DNA of 64,000 bases from Candidatus Pantoea floridensis (GTDB lineage Bacteria; Pseudomonadota; Gammaproteobacteria; Enterobacterales; Enterobacteriaceae): contig NZ_OCMY01000001.1 in NCBI RefSeq assembly GCF_900215435.1, positions 4,030,001 to 4,094,000 on the forward strand. The letters run 5' to 3'. This document shows, piece after piece, positions 36,034-45,206 of the stretch; positions within the stretch are counted from its first letter, which is position 1, and the number at the start of each line of letters is the position of its first letter. Under the pieces are notes generated by a model. The model worked only from the letters and a program-made list of their open reading frames with translations. It ran no database searches and was not told the DNA's origin. Position numbers and translations under genes: made by a program.

Positions 36034-37020
36034 ATGAGAACAGTGAAGAGTTATCCGGAAGCCTGGCCGCTCCATTCGCCGTTTGTTATTTCGCGCGGCA
36101 GCCGCACCGAGGCGCATGTGGTGGTGGTGGAAATTGAGCAGAACGGCATCAAAGGGGTGGGTGAAGCCACGCCTTATCTGCGTTACGGCGAAAGCGAAGC
36201 CTCGGTATTGAAACAGATTGCCTCGCAGTTGAGTGCGCTGCAGAGCGGCATGACGCGTGAAGCCCTGCAGCAGGCGTTACCTGCGGGTGCAGCGCGTAAT
36301 GCTATCGACTGCGCCTTGTGGGACTTAGAGCGGCAGCAGCAGAGCAAAAGCCTGGAGGAATTGTGTGATGTTGCACTGGCTAAGGAAATCACCACCGCGC
36401 ATACCATCAGCATTGATACCCCGGATGCGATGGCCAGCAGCGCGCAGGCGCTCTGGCAGCATGGTGCGCGTCTGCTAAAGATCAAAATGGATGACCATCT
36501 CATCAGCGAACGTCTGGTGGCGATTCGCTCCGCGGTACCGGATGCCACGCTGATTGTTGATGCGAATGAATCCTGGCATGCCGAGGGATTGGCGGCTCGC
36601 TGCCAATTGCTGGCCGATTTGAACATCGCCATGCTTGAGCAGCCGCTACCTGCGGCACAGGACGACGCACTCGGTAACTTTATCCATCCCCTGCCGATCT
36701 GTGCTGATGAAAGCTGCCATACCCGTGAGAGTTTGGCCCAGCTAAAAGGGCGCTATGAGATGGTGAACATCAAGCTGGACAAAACCGGCGGTTTAACCGA
36801 GGCGCTGGCGCTGGTCGATGCCGCTCGTGAGCAGGGATTTGCCATTATGCTCGGCTGTATGCTGTGCACATCACGGGCAATTCGTGCGGCGTTACCGCTG
36901 ACGTCACGGGCGACATTTGCGGATTTGGACGGCCCAACCTGGCTGGCTGCCGATGTTGAACCGTCGCTGCATTTCACGCACGGCGTACTTAAGCCGCTGG
37001 CTGCCAGCGCAGCAGATTAA
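36034..37020 (+). CDS. ycjG: L-Ala-D/L-Glu epimerase
   Basis: 328-residue enolase-superfamily enzyme that epimerises L-Ala-D-Glu from murein peptides to L-Ala-L-Glu so that it can be degraded. Catalytic and metal residues keep the E. coli numbering: K151 (LLKIKMDD), D176 (LIVDANES), E202 (MLEQPLP), D225 (CADES) and K247 (VNIKLDKTGG). It ends in a 32-base tail-to-tail overlap with mpaA, whose amidase produces its substrate's precursor, so a recycling pathway is encoded on both strands here together with mppA. Confidence 0.95.
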   Translation: MRTVKSYPEAWPLHSPFVISRGSRTEAHVVVVEIEQNGIKGVGEATPYLRYGESEASVLKQIASQLSALQSGMTREALQQALPAGAARNAIDCALWDLERQQQSKSLEELCDVALAKEITTAHTISIDTPDAMASSAQALWQHGARLLKIKMDDHLISERLVAIRSAVPDATLIVDANESWHAEGLAARCQLLADLNIAMLEQPLPAAQDDALGNFIHPLPICADESCHTRESLAQLKGRYEMVNIKLDKTGGLTEALALVDAAREQGFAIMLGCMLCTSRAIRAALPLTSRATFADLDGPTWLAADVEPSLHFTHGVLKPLAASAAD

Positions 37021-37702
37021 TCATCGCTTCGAGGTAAACTTCGGTGGCTTCGTCCACCGAAATCGGCGGCATTTCGGCGGTGATGCACAGCAGACCGAGA
37101 TCGTCGCACCAGCTGCCAAACGAGCCCGGCGTGGCATACCCAACGCTGCTGACAACCGGCAACGCCGTTTGCTGCGCCAGCCACTGCGCTAACTCGCTGT
37201 GATGAGGATCGTCAATGCAGGCGAGCGGTTCATGCCAGGAAACCACCCAGCTTGGTTTGATCTGATGGATCAGCTGACACAGCGCGCGGGTTTCAGGCTC
37301 GGATGACGGCCCCGATCCCGTTGAGAGCACGACATCACGCTCATCCGCTTCGCTGTTCCAGCGATACACCGTGTCGCCGCTCTGCCAGTTAGCGGCAGGG
37401 AAGTTACGGTTGAGATCGACGCCATTAGCGTTGGCGCGCAGCCCCAGCTGACAGCCGTCAGGATTCACCGCCAGAATCACGTGATGGCGGCGCAGCGCGT
37501 CCGGCAGGGTACGCATCGCGCCGGATAACGTGGCAATGGCGGCATTCTCGTCGCCGTGTGTACCGGCGATAATGAGCCCACTTTCTGCATCAGCGGCCGG
37601 GGCGGGAAACCACAGCAGCGGCGTGCCCAGCACCGATTGCCCGTATTGTTGCCAGACGGCGTCCAGCTTGCCGCGCAGCGGACGCGGATGGTATGACGAC
37701 AT
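36989..37702 (-). CDS. mpaA: Murein peptide amidase A
   Basis: 237-residue zinc carboxypeptidase (M14 fold) that cleaves gamma-D-Glu-meso-diaminopimelate in recycled murein tripeptide. Zinc ligands are H49 and E52 (GTHGDEN) and H157 (VVSWHEP), with the general base probably E210 (LCITAEMPP). I start at the ATG at 37702, which has GAGGA five bases upstream; an ATG four codons earlier coincides with that ribosome site. It overlaps the 3' end of ycjG by 32 bases on the opposite strand. Confidence 0.94.
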   Translation of the reverse strand: MSSYHPRPLRGKLDAVWQQYGQSVLGTPLLWFPAPAADAESGLIIAGTHGDENAAIATLSGAMRTLPDALRRHHVILAVNPDGCQLGLRANANGVDLNRNFPAANWQSGDTVYRWNSEADERDVVLSTGSGPSSEPETRALCQLIHQIKPSWVVSWHEPLACIDDPHHSELAQWLAQQTALPVVSSVGYATPGSFGSWCDDLGLLCITAEMPPISVDEATEVYLEAMINLLRWQPAA

Positions 37703-37909
37703 AAGGTTCCTCATTGAAATGCTTCCAACTCCGCCAAAAGCGTTCTGGCGCGCAAGAAAAATGTGACCGGCAATCCAGCCTCAACATAACGGTAAACAGC
37801 ACGCAGGGAAATAGCTATATATCAATCAGCGATTTGCGATAAAGTGCCGAAAGTTGCTGGCGACATAATCCTGTTTGCTGTCGCCGTTTTTACGGGTTAA
37901 GGAGTGGTA

Positions 37910-39529
37910 ATGAAATTAACGTTCCGCAAGACGCTGGCTGCCTTAGTCATCACCAGCGCAGTTTCACCCGCATTTGCCGCCAACATTCCGCCGGGTGCAC
38001 AGTTGGCTAGCTCGCAGGAAATCGTCCGCCATATTAAAGATGAGCCCGCTTCACTGGATCCGATGAAGGCGGTAGGCCTGCCGGAAATTCAGGTCATGCG
38101 CGACTTGTTCGAAGGACTGACGAATCAGGATGCCCACGGCAAAATCGTGCCGGGGGTGGCACAAAGCTGGAGCAGCAACGATAACAAAACGTGGATCTTC
38201 ACCTTGCGTAAAGAGGCGCGCTGGTCAAATGGCGAGCCGGTCACCGCGCAGGATTTTGTGTATAGCTGGCAGCGTTTAGTTGAGCCAAAGAACAGTTCAC
38301 CTTTTGCCTGGTTTGCTGCGCTCAGCGGTATTGAGAATGCGGAAGCCATCACCAAAGGGCAGATGAGCGCCGATAAACTTGGCGTGACCGCTACCGATGC
38401 AACACATCTCAAAGTGACGTTGTCACGTCCCGTGCCGTGGTTCCCGAGCATGGTCGCCAACGCCGCGATGTACCCGGTCTCGCAAAAAGTGTTAGAAAAA
38501 GAGGGCGATAGTTGGACTTCGCCGGGCAAGCTGGTGGGAAATGGGGCTTATCAGCTGCAGGAACGCGTGGTGAATGAAAAAATCGTACTGGTACGTAACA
38601 GCCATTACTGGGATGACAAAGAGTCGATACTGACCAAGGTCACGTTCCTGCCGATTAACGAAGAGTCGAGCGCCACCAAGCGTTATCGCGCCAACGATAT
38701 CGATATCACTGAATCCTTCCCCAAAAATATGTACGCGCTGCTGAAGAAAGAGTTACCTGGTCAGGTTTACACGCCGGATCAGCTCGGTACCTATTATTAC
38801 GCATTTAATACTGAGAAAGGGCCGACCGCGGATGTGCGCGTACGTAAGGCGCTGTCGTGGAGTATCGATCGCCGTATTATCGCCGAGAAAGTACTGGGCA
38901 CCGGTGAGAAACCGGCCTGGCATTTTACGCCGGATGTCACCGCTGGCTTCACGCCACAGCAAAGTTATTTGCAACAGCACAGTCAGCAGGAGCTCAATGC
39001 CCAGGCCAAAGCGTTATTGACGGCGGCGGGTTATGGGCCGGGTAAACCGCTGCATTTGACGCTGCTGTACAACACTTCTGAAAGCCATCAGAAAATCGCG
39101 ATTGCCGTGGCGTCGATGTGGAAGAAGAATCTTGGCGTGGACGTCACCTTGCAAAATCAGGAGTGGAAGACCTATATCGATAGCCGTAATAGCGGTAGTT
39201 TCGATGTGATTCGCGCGTCGTGGGTGGGCGATTACAACGAACCATCTACCTTCCTCAGTTTGCTGACCTCCACTCATAGCGGCAATATCGCGCGCTTCCA
39301 CAGCGGAGATTATGACGCGGTGCTCACAAAAGCGAGTAGGGAAACCAGTGTGGCGGCACGCAACGCTGACTACAACAAAGCCGAACAGATCATTGCCGAT
39401 CAGGCGCCCATTGCTCCGATCTATCAATACACCAATGGACGTTTAATAAAGCCGTGGGTGAAAGGTTATCCGATCACCAATCCAGAAGACGTGGCGTATA
39501 GCCGCGAACTGTGGATTGAAAAGCACTGA
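37910..39529 (+). CDS. mppA: MppA, murein tripeptide binding protein
   Basis: 539-residue periplasmic peptide-binding protein of the OppA/SBP_bac_5 family, which delivers L-Ala-gamma-D-Glu-Dap to the OppBCDF permease. Signal peptide MKLTFRKTLAALVITSAVSP followed by AFA and cleavage before ANI. Family blocks: DEPASLDPMKAVGLPE, LFEGLTNQD, PVPWFPSMVANAAMYPVS and ASWVGDYNEPSTFLSLL. The ATG at 37910 has AAGGAG five bases upstream; a GTG two codons earlier lies within the spacer. OppA itself would look similar, but the mpaA neighbour and the absence of oppB favour MppA. Confidence 0.9.
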   Translation: MKLTFRKTLAALVITSAVSPAFAANIPPGAQLASSQEIVRHIKDEPASLDPMKAVGLPEIQVMRDLFEGLTNQDAHGKIVPGVAQSWSSNDNKTWIFTLRKEARWSNGEPVTAQDFVYSWQRLVEPKNSSPFAWFAALSGIENAEAITKGQMSADKLGVTATDATHLKVTLSRPVPWFPSMVANAAMYPVSQKVLEKEGDSWTSPGKLVGNGAYQLQERVVNEKIVLVRNSHYWDDKESILTKVTFLPINEESSATKRYRANDIDITESFPKNMYALLKKELPGQVYTPDQLGTYYYAFNTEKGPTADVRVRKALSWSIDRRIIAEKVLGTGEKPAWHFTPDVTAGFTPQQSYLQQHSQQELNAQAKALLTAAGYGPGKPLHLTLLYNTSESHQKIAIAVASMWKKNLGVDVTLQNQEWKTYIDSRNSGSFDVIRASWVGDYNEPSTFLSLLTSTHSGNIARFHSGDYDAVLTKASRETSVAARNADYNKAEQIIADQAPIAPIYQYTNGRLIKPWVKGYPITNPEDVAYSRELWIEKH

Positions 39530-39705
39530 TATCGCTAAGCCGCCGAGAACCTTTGACGGCAGATAAGTCATCATTTTTAAAAAGTTAGATAAGTGTTAAA
39601 CGTTACTGTTTATCTTTACTAATATTTCACAGGTGGTGGCACGTTGTTGCAATAAAGCGAACCGCGTACGCCATCTGATGATAATACGGTAAAAGGGAGA
39701 GAGTA

Positions 39706-40128
39706 ATGTTCTATACCTCAGGAAGATCGGTGTTCGGCGTGACGCTCTACACATTGCTGGAACCGCTGCCGCTGGGCTTTTTCGTTGCGGCCTGGTTTTT
39801 CGATATCCTCTATCTGCAAACCTTCGTCATCATGTGGACCAAATCCGCCAGCTGGCTGATTGCTATCGGTCTGGTGTTGGCCATCCTGCCACGTTTAATT
39901 AGCCTGGTTTATTTATTTCGCGGGGCCAGGTCGAATGAAAAGACCCATTTCTGGCTGTCGCTGCTGGCGATCGTGCTGGCGGTGGTGAACGCCTTTATTC
40001 ATAGCCGTGATGCGTATGCTGTGGTGCCCATGGGCGTCACGCTCTCGACGCTGGTGGTCGCGCTGTTGCTGATCGCTAACGTGCAGTTGGTGCTGCGAGA
40101 TCGCCGCACACAAGGAGGTCGCGCATGA
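39706..40128 (+). CDS. DUF2231-type four-helix membrane protein
   Basis: 140-residue protein with four hydrophobic segments (about 18-40, 48-70, 84-98 and 105-130) and short loops, resembling the DUF2231 family often found beside PQQ- or heme-linked sugar dehydrogenases. AGGGAGAGAGT precedes the ATG. Its stop overlaps the start of the lipoprotein dehydrogenase gene by four bases, so the two act together, perhaps as membrane anchor or electron-transfer partner (inference). Confidence 0.75.
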   Translation: MFYTSGRSVFGVTLYTLLEPLPLGFFVAAWFFDILYLQTFVIMWTKSASWLIAIGLVLAILPRLISLVYLFRGARSNEKTHFWLSLLAIVLAVVNAFIHSRDAYAVVPMGVTLSTLVVALLLIANVQLVLRDRRTQGGRA

Positions 40129-41417
40129 AATATGTACTTAGCGCGATAACGCTCGCGATGTTGCTCAGTGCCTGTGATGACGGGGCACTGATCGATCCGC
40201 AAAAGCAAATTGGTGCTAACCCTGAACTGCCGCAGGCGCAGAACTTCTTTATGCCGCCAATGCAGGTGCCGGAAGGCACGCCGTGGAAAGCCGGCGAAAT
40301 GCCGAAAGTGGCGGATGGGCTGAAGATCGAGAAGATCGCCGATCGGCTACAACACCCGCGTCAGGTACTGGTTCTGCCTAATAATGATGTACTGGTGGCG
40401 GAATCGAATGGTACGCCAAAGCCGACCACCGCGCCTAAGCAGCTGATCATGGGCCTTGTGCAGAAAGCCTCAGGCAAAGGCGGTGAGGGTGGCAATCGCA
40501 TAACGCTGCTGCGCAACGTGAACGGAAAATGGGAGCAGCATCGCTTTATTGAAAACCTCACGGCGCCGTTTGGTATGCAGCTGGTTGGTAACACGTTGTA
40601 TGTGGCGAACGCCGATAGTCTGGTGAAGTTCCCTTACGAAACCGGGCAAACCGAGATACGCACGCCGCCCGTAGAGGTCACAGAACTGCCGGGCGGACCG
40701 ATTAATCATCACTGGACGAAATCGCTGCTTGCCAGCCCTGACGGCAGCAAGCTGTATGTTGGGGTAGGTTCAAACAGCAACGTGACGGAAAATGGTATCG
40801 GCGAGGAGTATCGCCGCGCGGCGGTGCTGGAGGTGGATGCGGCAAGCGGTGCCAGTCGTATCTACGCCAGCGGCCTGCGCAACCCAACCGGCTTACAATG
40901 GGAACCGCAGAGCGGCAAGCTGTGGGCGGTGGTGAATGAGCGTGATGAGATTGGCTCGGATCTGGTGCCGGATTATATGACGTCGGTGCAGGATAAAGGC
41001 TTCTACGGCTGGCCGTACAGCTATTATGGTCAACACGTCGATGAGCGCGCGCAGCCGCAAAGGCCGGATCTGGTTGAGAAAGCGATTAAACCGGATTATG
41101 CACTCAGCTCGCATGTCGCACCGCTCGGCCTGTTGTTCTATGGCGCAGATAACATGCCGCAGTATCGTGGCGGGGCGTTTATCAGCGAACACGGCAGCTG
41201 GAACCGCACGCCGCTTAACGGCTATCAGGTGGTGTGGGTCAAGTTCGAAGACGGGAAGCCGGTAGGGCAGCCACAGCCGGTGGTGACAGGCTTCCTCACC
41301 GACGATCAAAAGCAGGTGCGAGGCTTACCGGTTGGCTTAGCCACCGATCAGCAGGGCGGCGTGTTGATTGCTGATGATGCGGGCAACGCTATCTGGCGTA
41401 TCAGTTCCGCGCGGTAA
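40125..41417 (+). CDS. Sorbosone dehydrogenase-family PQQ lipoprotein
   Basis: 430-residue secreted beta-propeller of the L-sorbosone / soluble glucose dehydrogenase superfamily, members of which oxidise aldoses with PQQ. The N-terminal signal ends in a lipobox, LLSAC (C17), so it is a lipoprotein. Propeller-family blocks include GGEGGNRITLLR, HHWTKSLLASPDGSKLYVGVGSNSN, YASGLRNPTGLQW, DKGFYGWPYSYYG and AFISEHGSWNRTPLNGYQVVWV. Coupled to the DUF2231 membrane protein upstream. True substrate unknown; together with gcd it suggests periplasmic sugar oxidation in this organism. Confidence 0.85.
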   Translation: MKYVLSAITLAMLLSACDDGALIDPQKQIGANPELPQAQNFFMPPMQVPEGTPWKAGEMPKVADGLKIEKIADRLQHPRQVLVLPNNDVLVAESNGTPKPTTAPKQLIMGLVQKASGKGGEGGNRITLLRNVNGKWEQHRFIENLTAPFGMQLVGNTLYVANADSLVKFPYETGQTEIRTPPVEVTELPGGPINHHWTKSLLASPDGSKLYVGVGSNSNVTENGIGEEYRRAAVLEVDAASGASRIYASGLRNPTGLQWEPQSGKLWAVVNERDEIGSDLVPDYMTSVQDKGFYGWPYSYYGQHVDERAQPQRPDLVEKAIKPDYALSSHVAPLGLLFYGADNMPQYRGGAFISEHGSWNRTPLNGYQVVWVKFEDGKPVGQPQPVVTGFLTDDQKQVRGLPVGLATDQQGGVLIADDAGNAIWRISSAR

Positions 41418-41432
41418 TTCATCGCAGATAAT

Positions 41433-41470
41433 AAAAAAGGATTTGGCTTAAACGCCAAATCCTTTTTTTT
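41433..41470. terminator. Bidirectional terminator (dehydrogenase gene / istR-like RNA)
   Basis: Fifteen-bp stem AAAAAAGGATTTGGC (41433-41447) pairing with GCCAAATCC plus T run (41454-41468), 6-base loop, and eight T at 41463-41470. On the minus strand it ends the small RNA with six T. Confidence 0.93.
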
Positions 41471-41527
41471 ATGTTCGCAAACCGGCTGGTAACCGCGCTG
41501 CGAACGGGGTGCTCAGCACTCCTCACA
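41433..41527 (-). ncRNA. istR: IstR-1-like antitoxin small RNA
   Basis: Predicted 95-nt RNA divergent from the tisB-like gene. A strong promoter (TTGAAA, 17 bases, TATTAT) places its 5' end at about 41527. Its first 17 nt, TGTGAGGAGTGCTGAGC, are the exact complement of GCTCAGCACTCCTCACA at 41706-41722 in the toxin leader, because that 17-mer occurs twice in the same orientation. The RNA ends at a perfect terminator. Architecture (divergent, constitutive, 5'-terminal pairing to a site about 80-100 nt before the toxin start) is that of IstR-1 in E. coli. Not verified experimentally; I do not claim primary sequence identity with E. coli IstR. Confidence 0.8.
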
Positions 41528-41533
41528 GAGGCG

Positions 41534-41562
41534 ATAATAAAATGTGCGGCGAGATATTTCAA
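41534..41562 (-). promoter_or_regulatory. Promoter of the istR-like RNA
   Basis: On the minus strand -35 TTGAAA (41562-41557), 17-base spacer, -10 TATTAT (41539-41534). There is no LexA box within it, consistent with constitutive synthesis of an antitoxin RNA. A longer LexA-controlled RNA starting further upstream, as for IstR-2, is possible. Confidence 0.75.
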
Positions 41563-41576
41563 GTTTTGCAATAATA

Positions 41577-41592
41577 CTGTATGGTTATACAG
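41577..41592. promoter_or_regulatory. LexA (SOS) box of the tisB-like gene
   Basis: CTGTATGGTTATACAG is a CTGT-N8-ACAG palindrome, the LexA consensus. It lies 212 bases before the toxin start and upstream of the whole leader, so the toxin mRNA should be induced by DNA damage. Confidence 0.88.
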
Positions 41593-41705
41593 GTGTTGAG
41601 TGACGAGCGAAGCCTCATTGTTTTTCTGATGACTCCAGGGGCGCGGATAGTCAAATCCCGGCAGGTTTCAGGTGGTGCTGGCCTGTGGCTTTCACAATGA
41701 GAGCC

Positions 41706-41722
41706 GCTCAGCACTCCTCACA
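41706..41722 (+). repeat. IstR pairing site in the tisB leader (direct repeat copy)
   Basis: GCTCAGCACTCCTCACA, identical to 41511-41527. As mRNA it is fully complementary to the predicted 5' end of the divergent small RNA. It lies 82 bases before the toxin ATG, where the E. coli system has its ribosome standby site. Such a repeat across a divergent promoter is best explained by RNA-RNA pairing. Confidence 0.8.
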
Positions 41723-41803
41723 CAATGTGCTTAGGCCGTCGGCGGGTGGAGTCAAAGCCCCGGCGGCTGAAAGGCGCGCTCCTATCAGAGGAGAAGGAAA
41801 GTG

Positions 41804-41893
41804 ATGGAAATTGTTCGATTGCTACTGGACTTAGTCCGGGTCATCTTGCAAATCATCGTTGCCCTTTTGCAACTGACCGGTCAGGCGCACTGA
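41804..41893 (+). CDS. tisB: TisB-like SOS-induced membrane toxin
   Basis: 29-codon ORF encoding a hydrophobic amphipathic helix. It opens MEIVRLLLDLVRV, and residues 14-25 read ILQIIVALLQLT; E. coli TisB is also 29 residues and contains ILKLIVAALQLL. Such peptides insert in the inner membrane, dissipate proton motive force and promote persister formation after DNA damage. AAGGA stands five bases before the ATG, and a strong terminator follows. A long structured leader (about 200 nt) with a 23-codon ORF (41629-41700), recalling the untranslated tisA frame, precedes it. The charged pattern (R5, D9, R12, Q16, Q23) fits an amphipathic helix. LexA box upstream, antisense RNA divergent. Too short for routine gene finders. 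Confidence 0.82.
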   Translation: MEIVRLLLDLVRVILQIIVALLQLTGQAH

Positions 41894-41907
41894 CCGGAAC
41901 TTGAAAC

Positions 41908-41936
41908 AAGGCGGAGCTCACCCCTCCGCCTTTTTT
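41908..41936 (+). terminator. tisB-like terminator
   Basis: Stem AAGGCGGAG (41908-41916) / CTCCGCCTT (41924-41932), 7-base loop, followed by TTTT. It lies 14 bases after the toxin stop. Confidence 0.92.
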
Positions 41937-42011
41937 CGTTTGCATCAAAATCCTGCCCGGCAAAAGACGCTACTATCTCAGGCAACTATTTGCACTGCGA
42001 GGAAACGCATC

Positions 42012-43394
42012 ATGGCAATCAAATTTGGCCCCCTCACCGCGCCGGTGAAGTTTAGTGACGTTGAGCCGGTCTCTCTCTCCGATGACACCCTGCTAAAACG
42101 AAAAAATACGCTTCTGGCAGGCATGAAACGGCAGGGTTTTGATAGCCTGGTGATTTACGCGGACAAGGAACATGGGAGTAATTTCGAGTATCTCACCGGA
42201 TTTATTCCGCGTTTCGAAGAGGGACTGTTACTGCTGGACCAGTCCGGACGCTGCACTCTGGTATTAGGCAACGAAAACCTCAAGCTGGCACGTTTTTCAC
42301 GCGTAGCGGCTTCGCTGGTGCACACGCCTTTCTTCTCACTGCCCAATCAGCCGATGGAGAATGAAGTTCCGCTGGAACAGCTTTTCGCTGATGCGGGCTT
42401 AAATAACAGCAACAAGGTTGGGCTGGTGGGATGGAAGATGTTCACGCCCGCAGCGGGAAATGGCCACACACTCTTTGATTTGCCGTATTTCATCGTTGAT
42501 GCCATAAAACGGACGTTGAAAGATGACGCGGTGCTGGAAAATGCCGTCCACCTTTTTATTGGCGATAACGGTGCCAGAACCACCTGTAATGCGAACGAAA
42601 TAGCCCATTACGAATATGGTGCCAACCTCGCGTCGAACTGTATGCTGGATGCGCTCAATGCCATCGAGGTTGGCGTACGTGAAACCGAGCTGGGCGCACT
42701 ACTGAGTGGCGAAGGGCAAGCCCACACGGTGGTAACTATTGCGGCGACCGGCAGTCGTTTCGCTAACGCGAATCTCTATCCAACCTATAAAAAAATACAG
42801 CGCGGCGATCCGCTTTCGCTTACCACCGGTTTCAAAGGTGGCCTCTCAAGTCGCAGCGGTTTTGTCATCGCTGAAGCGAGTGAACTGCCGCAAAGCCAGT
42901 CCGATTATCTGGATCGCATCGCGAAACCCTACTTTGGCGCCGTGGTTGCCTGGCTGGAAAATATTCGCGTCGGAACCCGCGGTGGCATGCTTTACGATCT
43001 TATTGAGCAGGTTTTGCCGAAGCAGCATTTCGGCTGGCATCTTAATCCCGGACATCTGGTGGCGGATGAAGAGTGGATGTCATCGCCGATTTATCCGCGT
43101 TCGGTTGAAGTGCTGAAAAGCGGCATGATGCTCCAGATTGATATTATCCCCGCGGTTGCGGGTTACAGCGGCGCGAGCGCGGAAGAGTGCGTAGCGCTGG
43201 CTGATGCGGCGTTACAAATGGAGATTCGTCACGCCTATCCGGCACTGTGGCAGCGCATTGAGACCCGCCGTCGTTATTTGCGAGAGGTGATTGGCATTCA
43301 GCTCAGCGCAGATGTATTACCGCTGTCGAATAGCGTGGCCTATTTGAGGCCGTTCTTTTTGGCGAAGCATCAGGCGCTGAGCGTGGAGAGATAA
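42012..43394 (+). CDS. M24 (creatinase/prolidase-fold) protein lacking metal ligands
   Basis: 460-residue two-domain protein of the aminopeptidase P/creatinase family: an N-terminal domain (about 1-175, YADKEHGSNFEYLTGFIPRF) and a pita-bread domain. Where the metallopeptidases have two aspartates (IDAG ... GDITR), this protein reads LTTG and LSSRSG, so both are missing; the histidine (HLNPGH) and a later glutamate (AEECVAL) remain. Activity like the metal-free creatinases, or a non-enzymatic role, is therefore more likely than peptidase activity. GAGGA stands before the ATG at 42012; the frame is open 37 codons further upstream but runs through the tisB-like terminator. It converges with the LysR gene (4 bases apart). 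Confidence 0.8.
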   Translation: MAIKFGPLTAPVKFSDVEPVSLSDDTLLKRKNTLLAGMKRQGFDSLVIYADKEHGSNFEYLTGFIPRFEEGLLLLDQSGRCTLVLGNENLKLARFSRVAASLVHTPFFSLPNQPMENEVPLEQLFADAGLNNSNKVGLVGWKMFTPAAGNGHTLFDLPYFIVDAIKRTLKDDAVLENAVHLFIGDNGARTTCNANEIAHYEYGANLASNCMLDALNAIEVGVRETELGALLSGEGQAHTVVTIAATGSRFANANLYPTYKKIQRGDPLSLTTGFKGGLSSRSGFVIAEASELPQSQSDYLDRIAKPYFGAVVAWLENIRVGTRGGMLYDLIEQVLPKQHFGWHLNPGHLVADEEWMSSPIYPRSVEVLKSGMMLQIDIIPAVAGYSGASAEECVALADAALQMEIRHAYPALWQRIETRRRYLREVIGIQLSADVLPLSNSVAYLRPFFLAKHQALSVER

Positions 43395-43398
43395 AATC

Positions 43399-45091
<1,693 letters not shown>

Positions 45092-45124
45092 TGTGCTCTT
45101 TTCTTTGCGTTAAGGGATTCACAA

Positions 45125-45149
45125 CCTCTGAGGCTGGCGAGCTCAGAGG
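45125..45149 (-). terminator. Hairpin after uxaC
   Basis: CCTCTGAG (45125-45132) pairs with CTCAGAGG (45142-45149), 9-base loop. On the minus strand it is followed by TTGTGAATC, a poor T tract. It lies between uxaC and uxuR. Confidence 0.4.
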
Positions 45150-45206
45150 CGCGCACTTTAACATAGTGAATAAGAATCGGCCTGGACCACGTATCACAGG
45201 CTGCTC

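Noticed and set aside
39637..39650. Sigma54-like TGGCACGTTGTTGC before the DUF2231 gene
   Set aside because: The GG and GC elements are one base too close (nine instead of ten intervening bases), a spacing known to abolish sigma54 promoter function.
41901..42011. Upstream extension of the M24 protein reading frame
   Set aside because: It runs through the tisB-like terminator; the ATG at 42012 has a good ribosome site and the right N-terminus.
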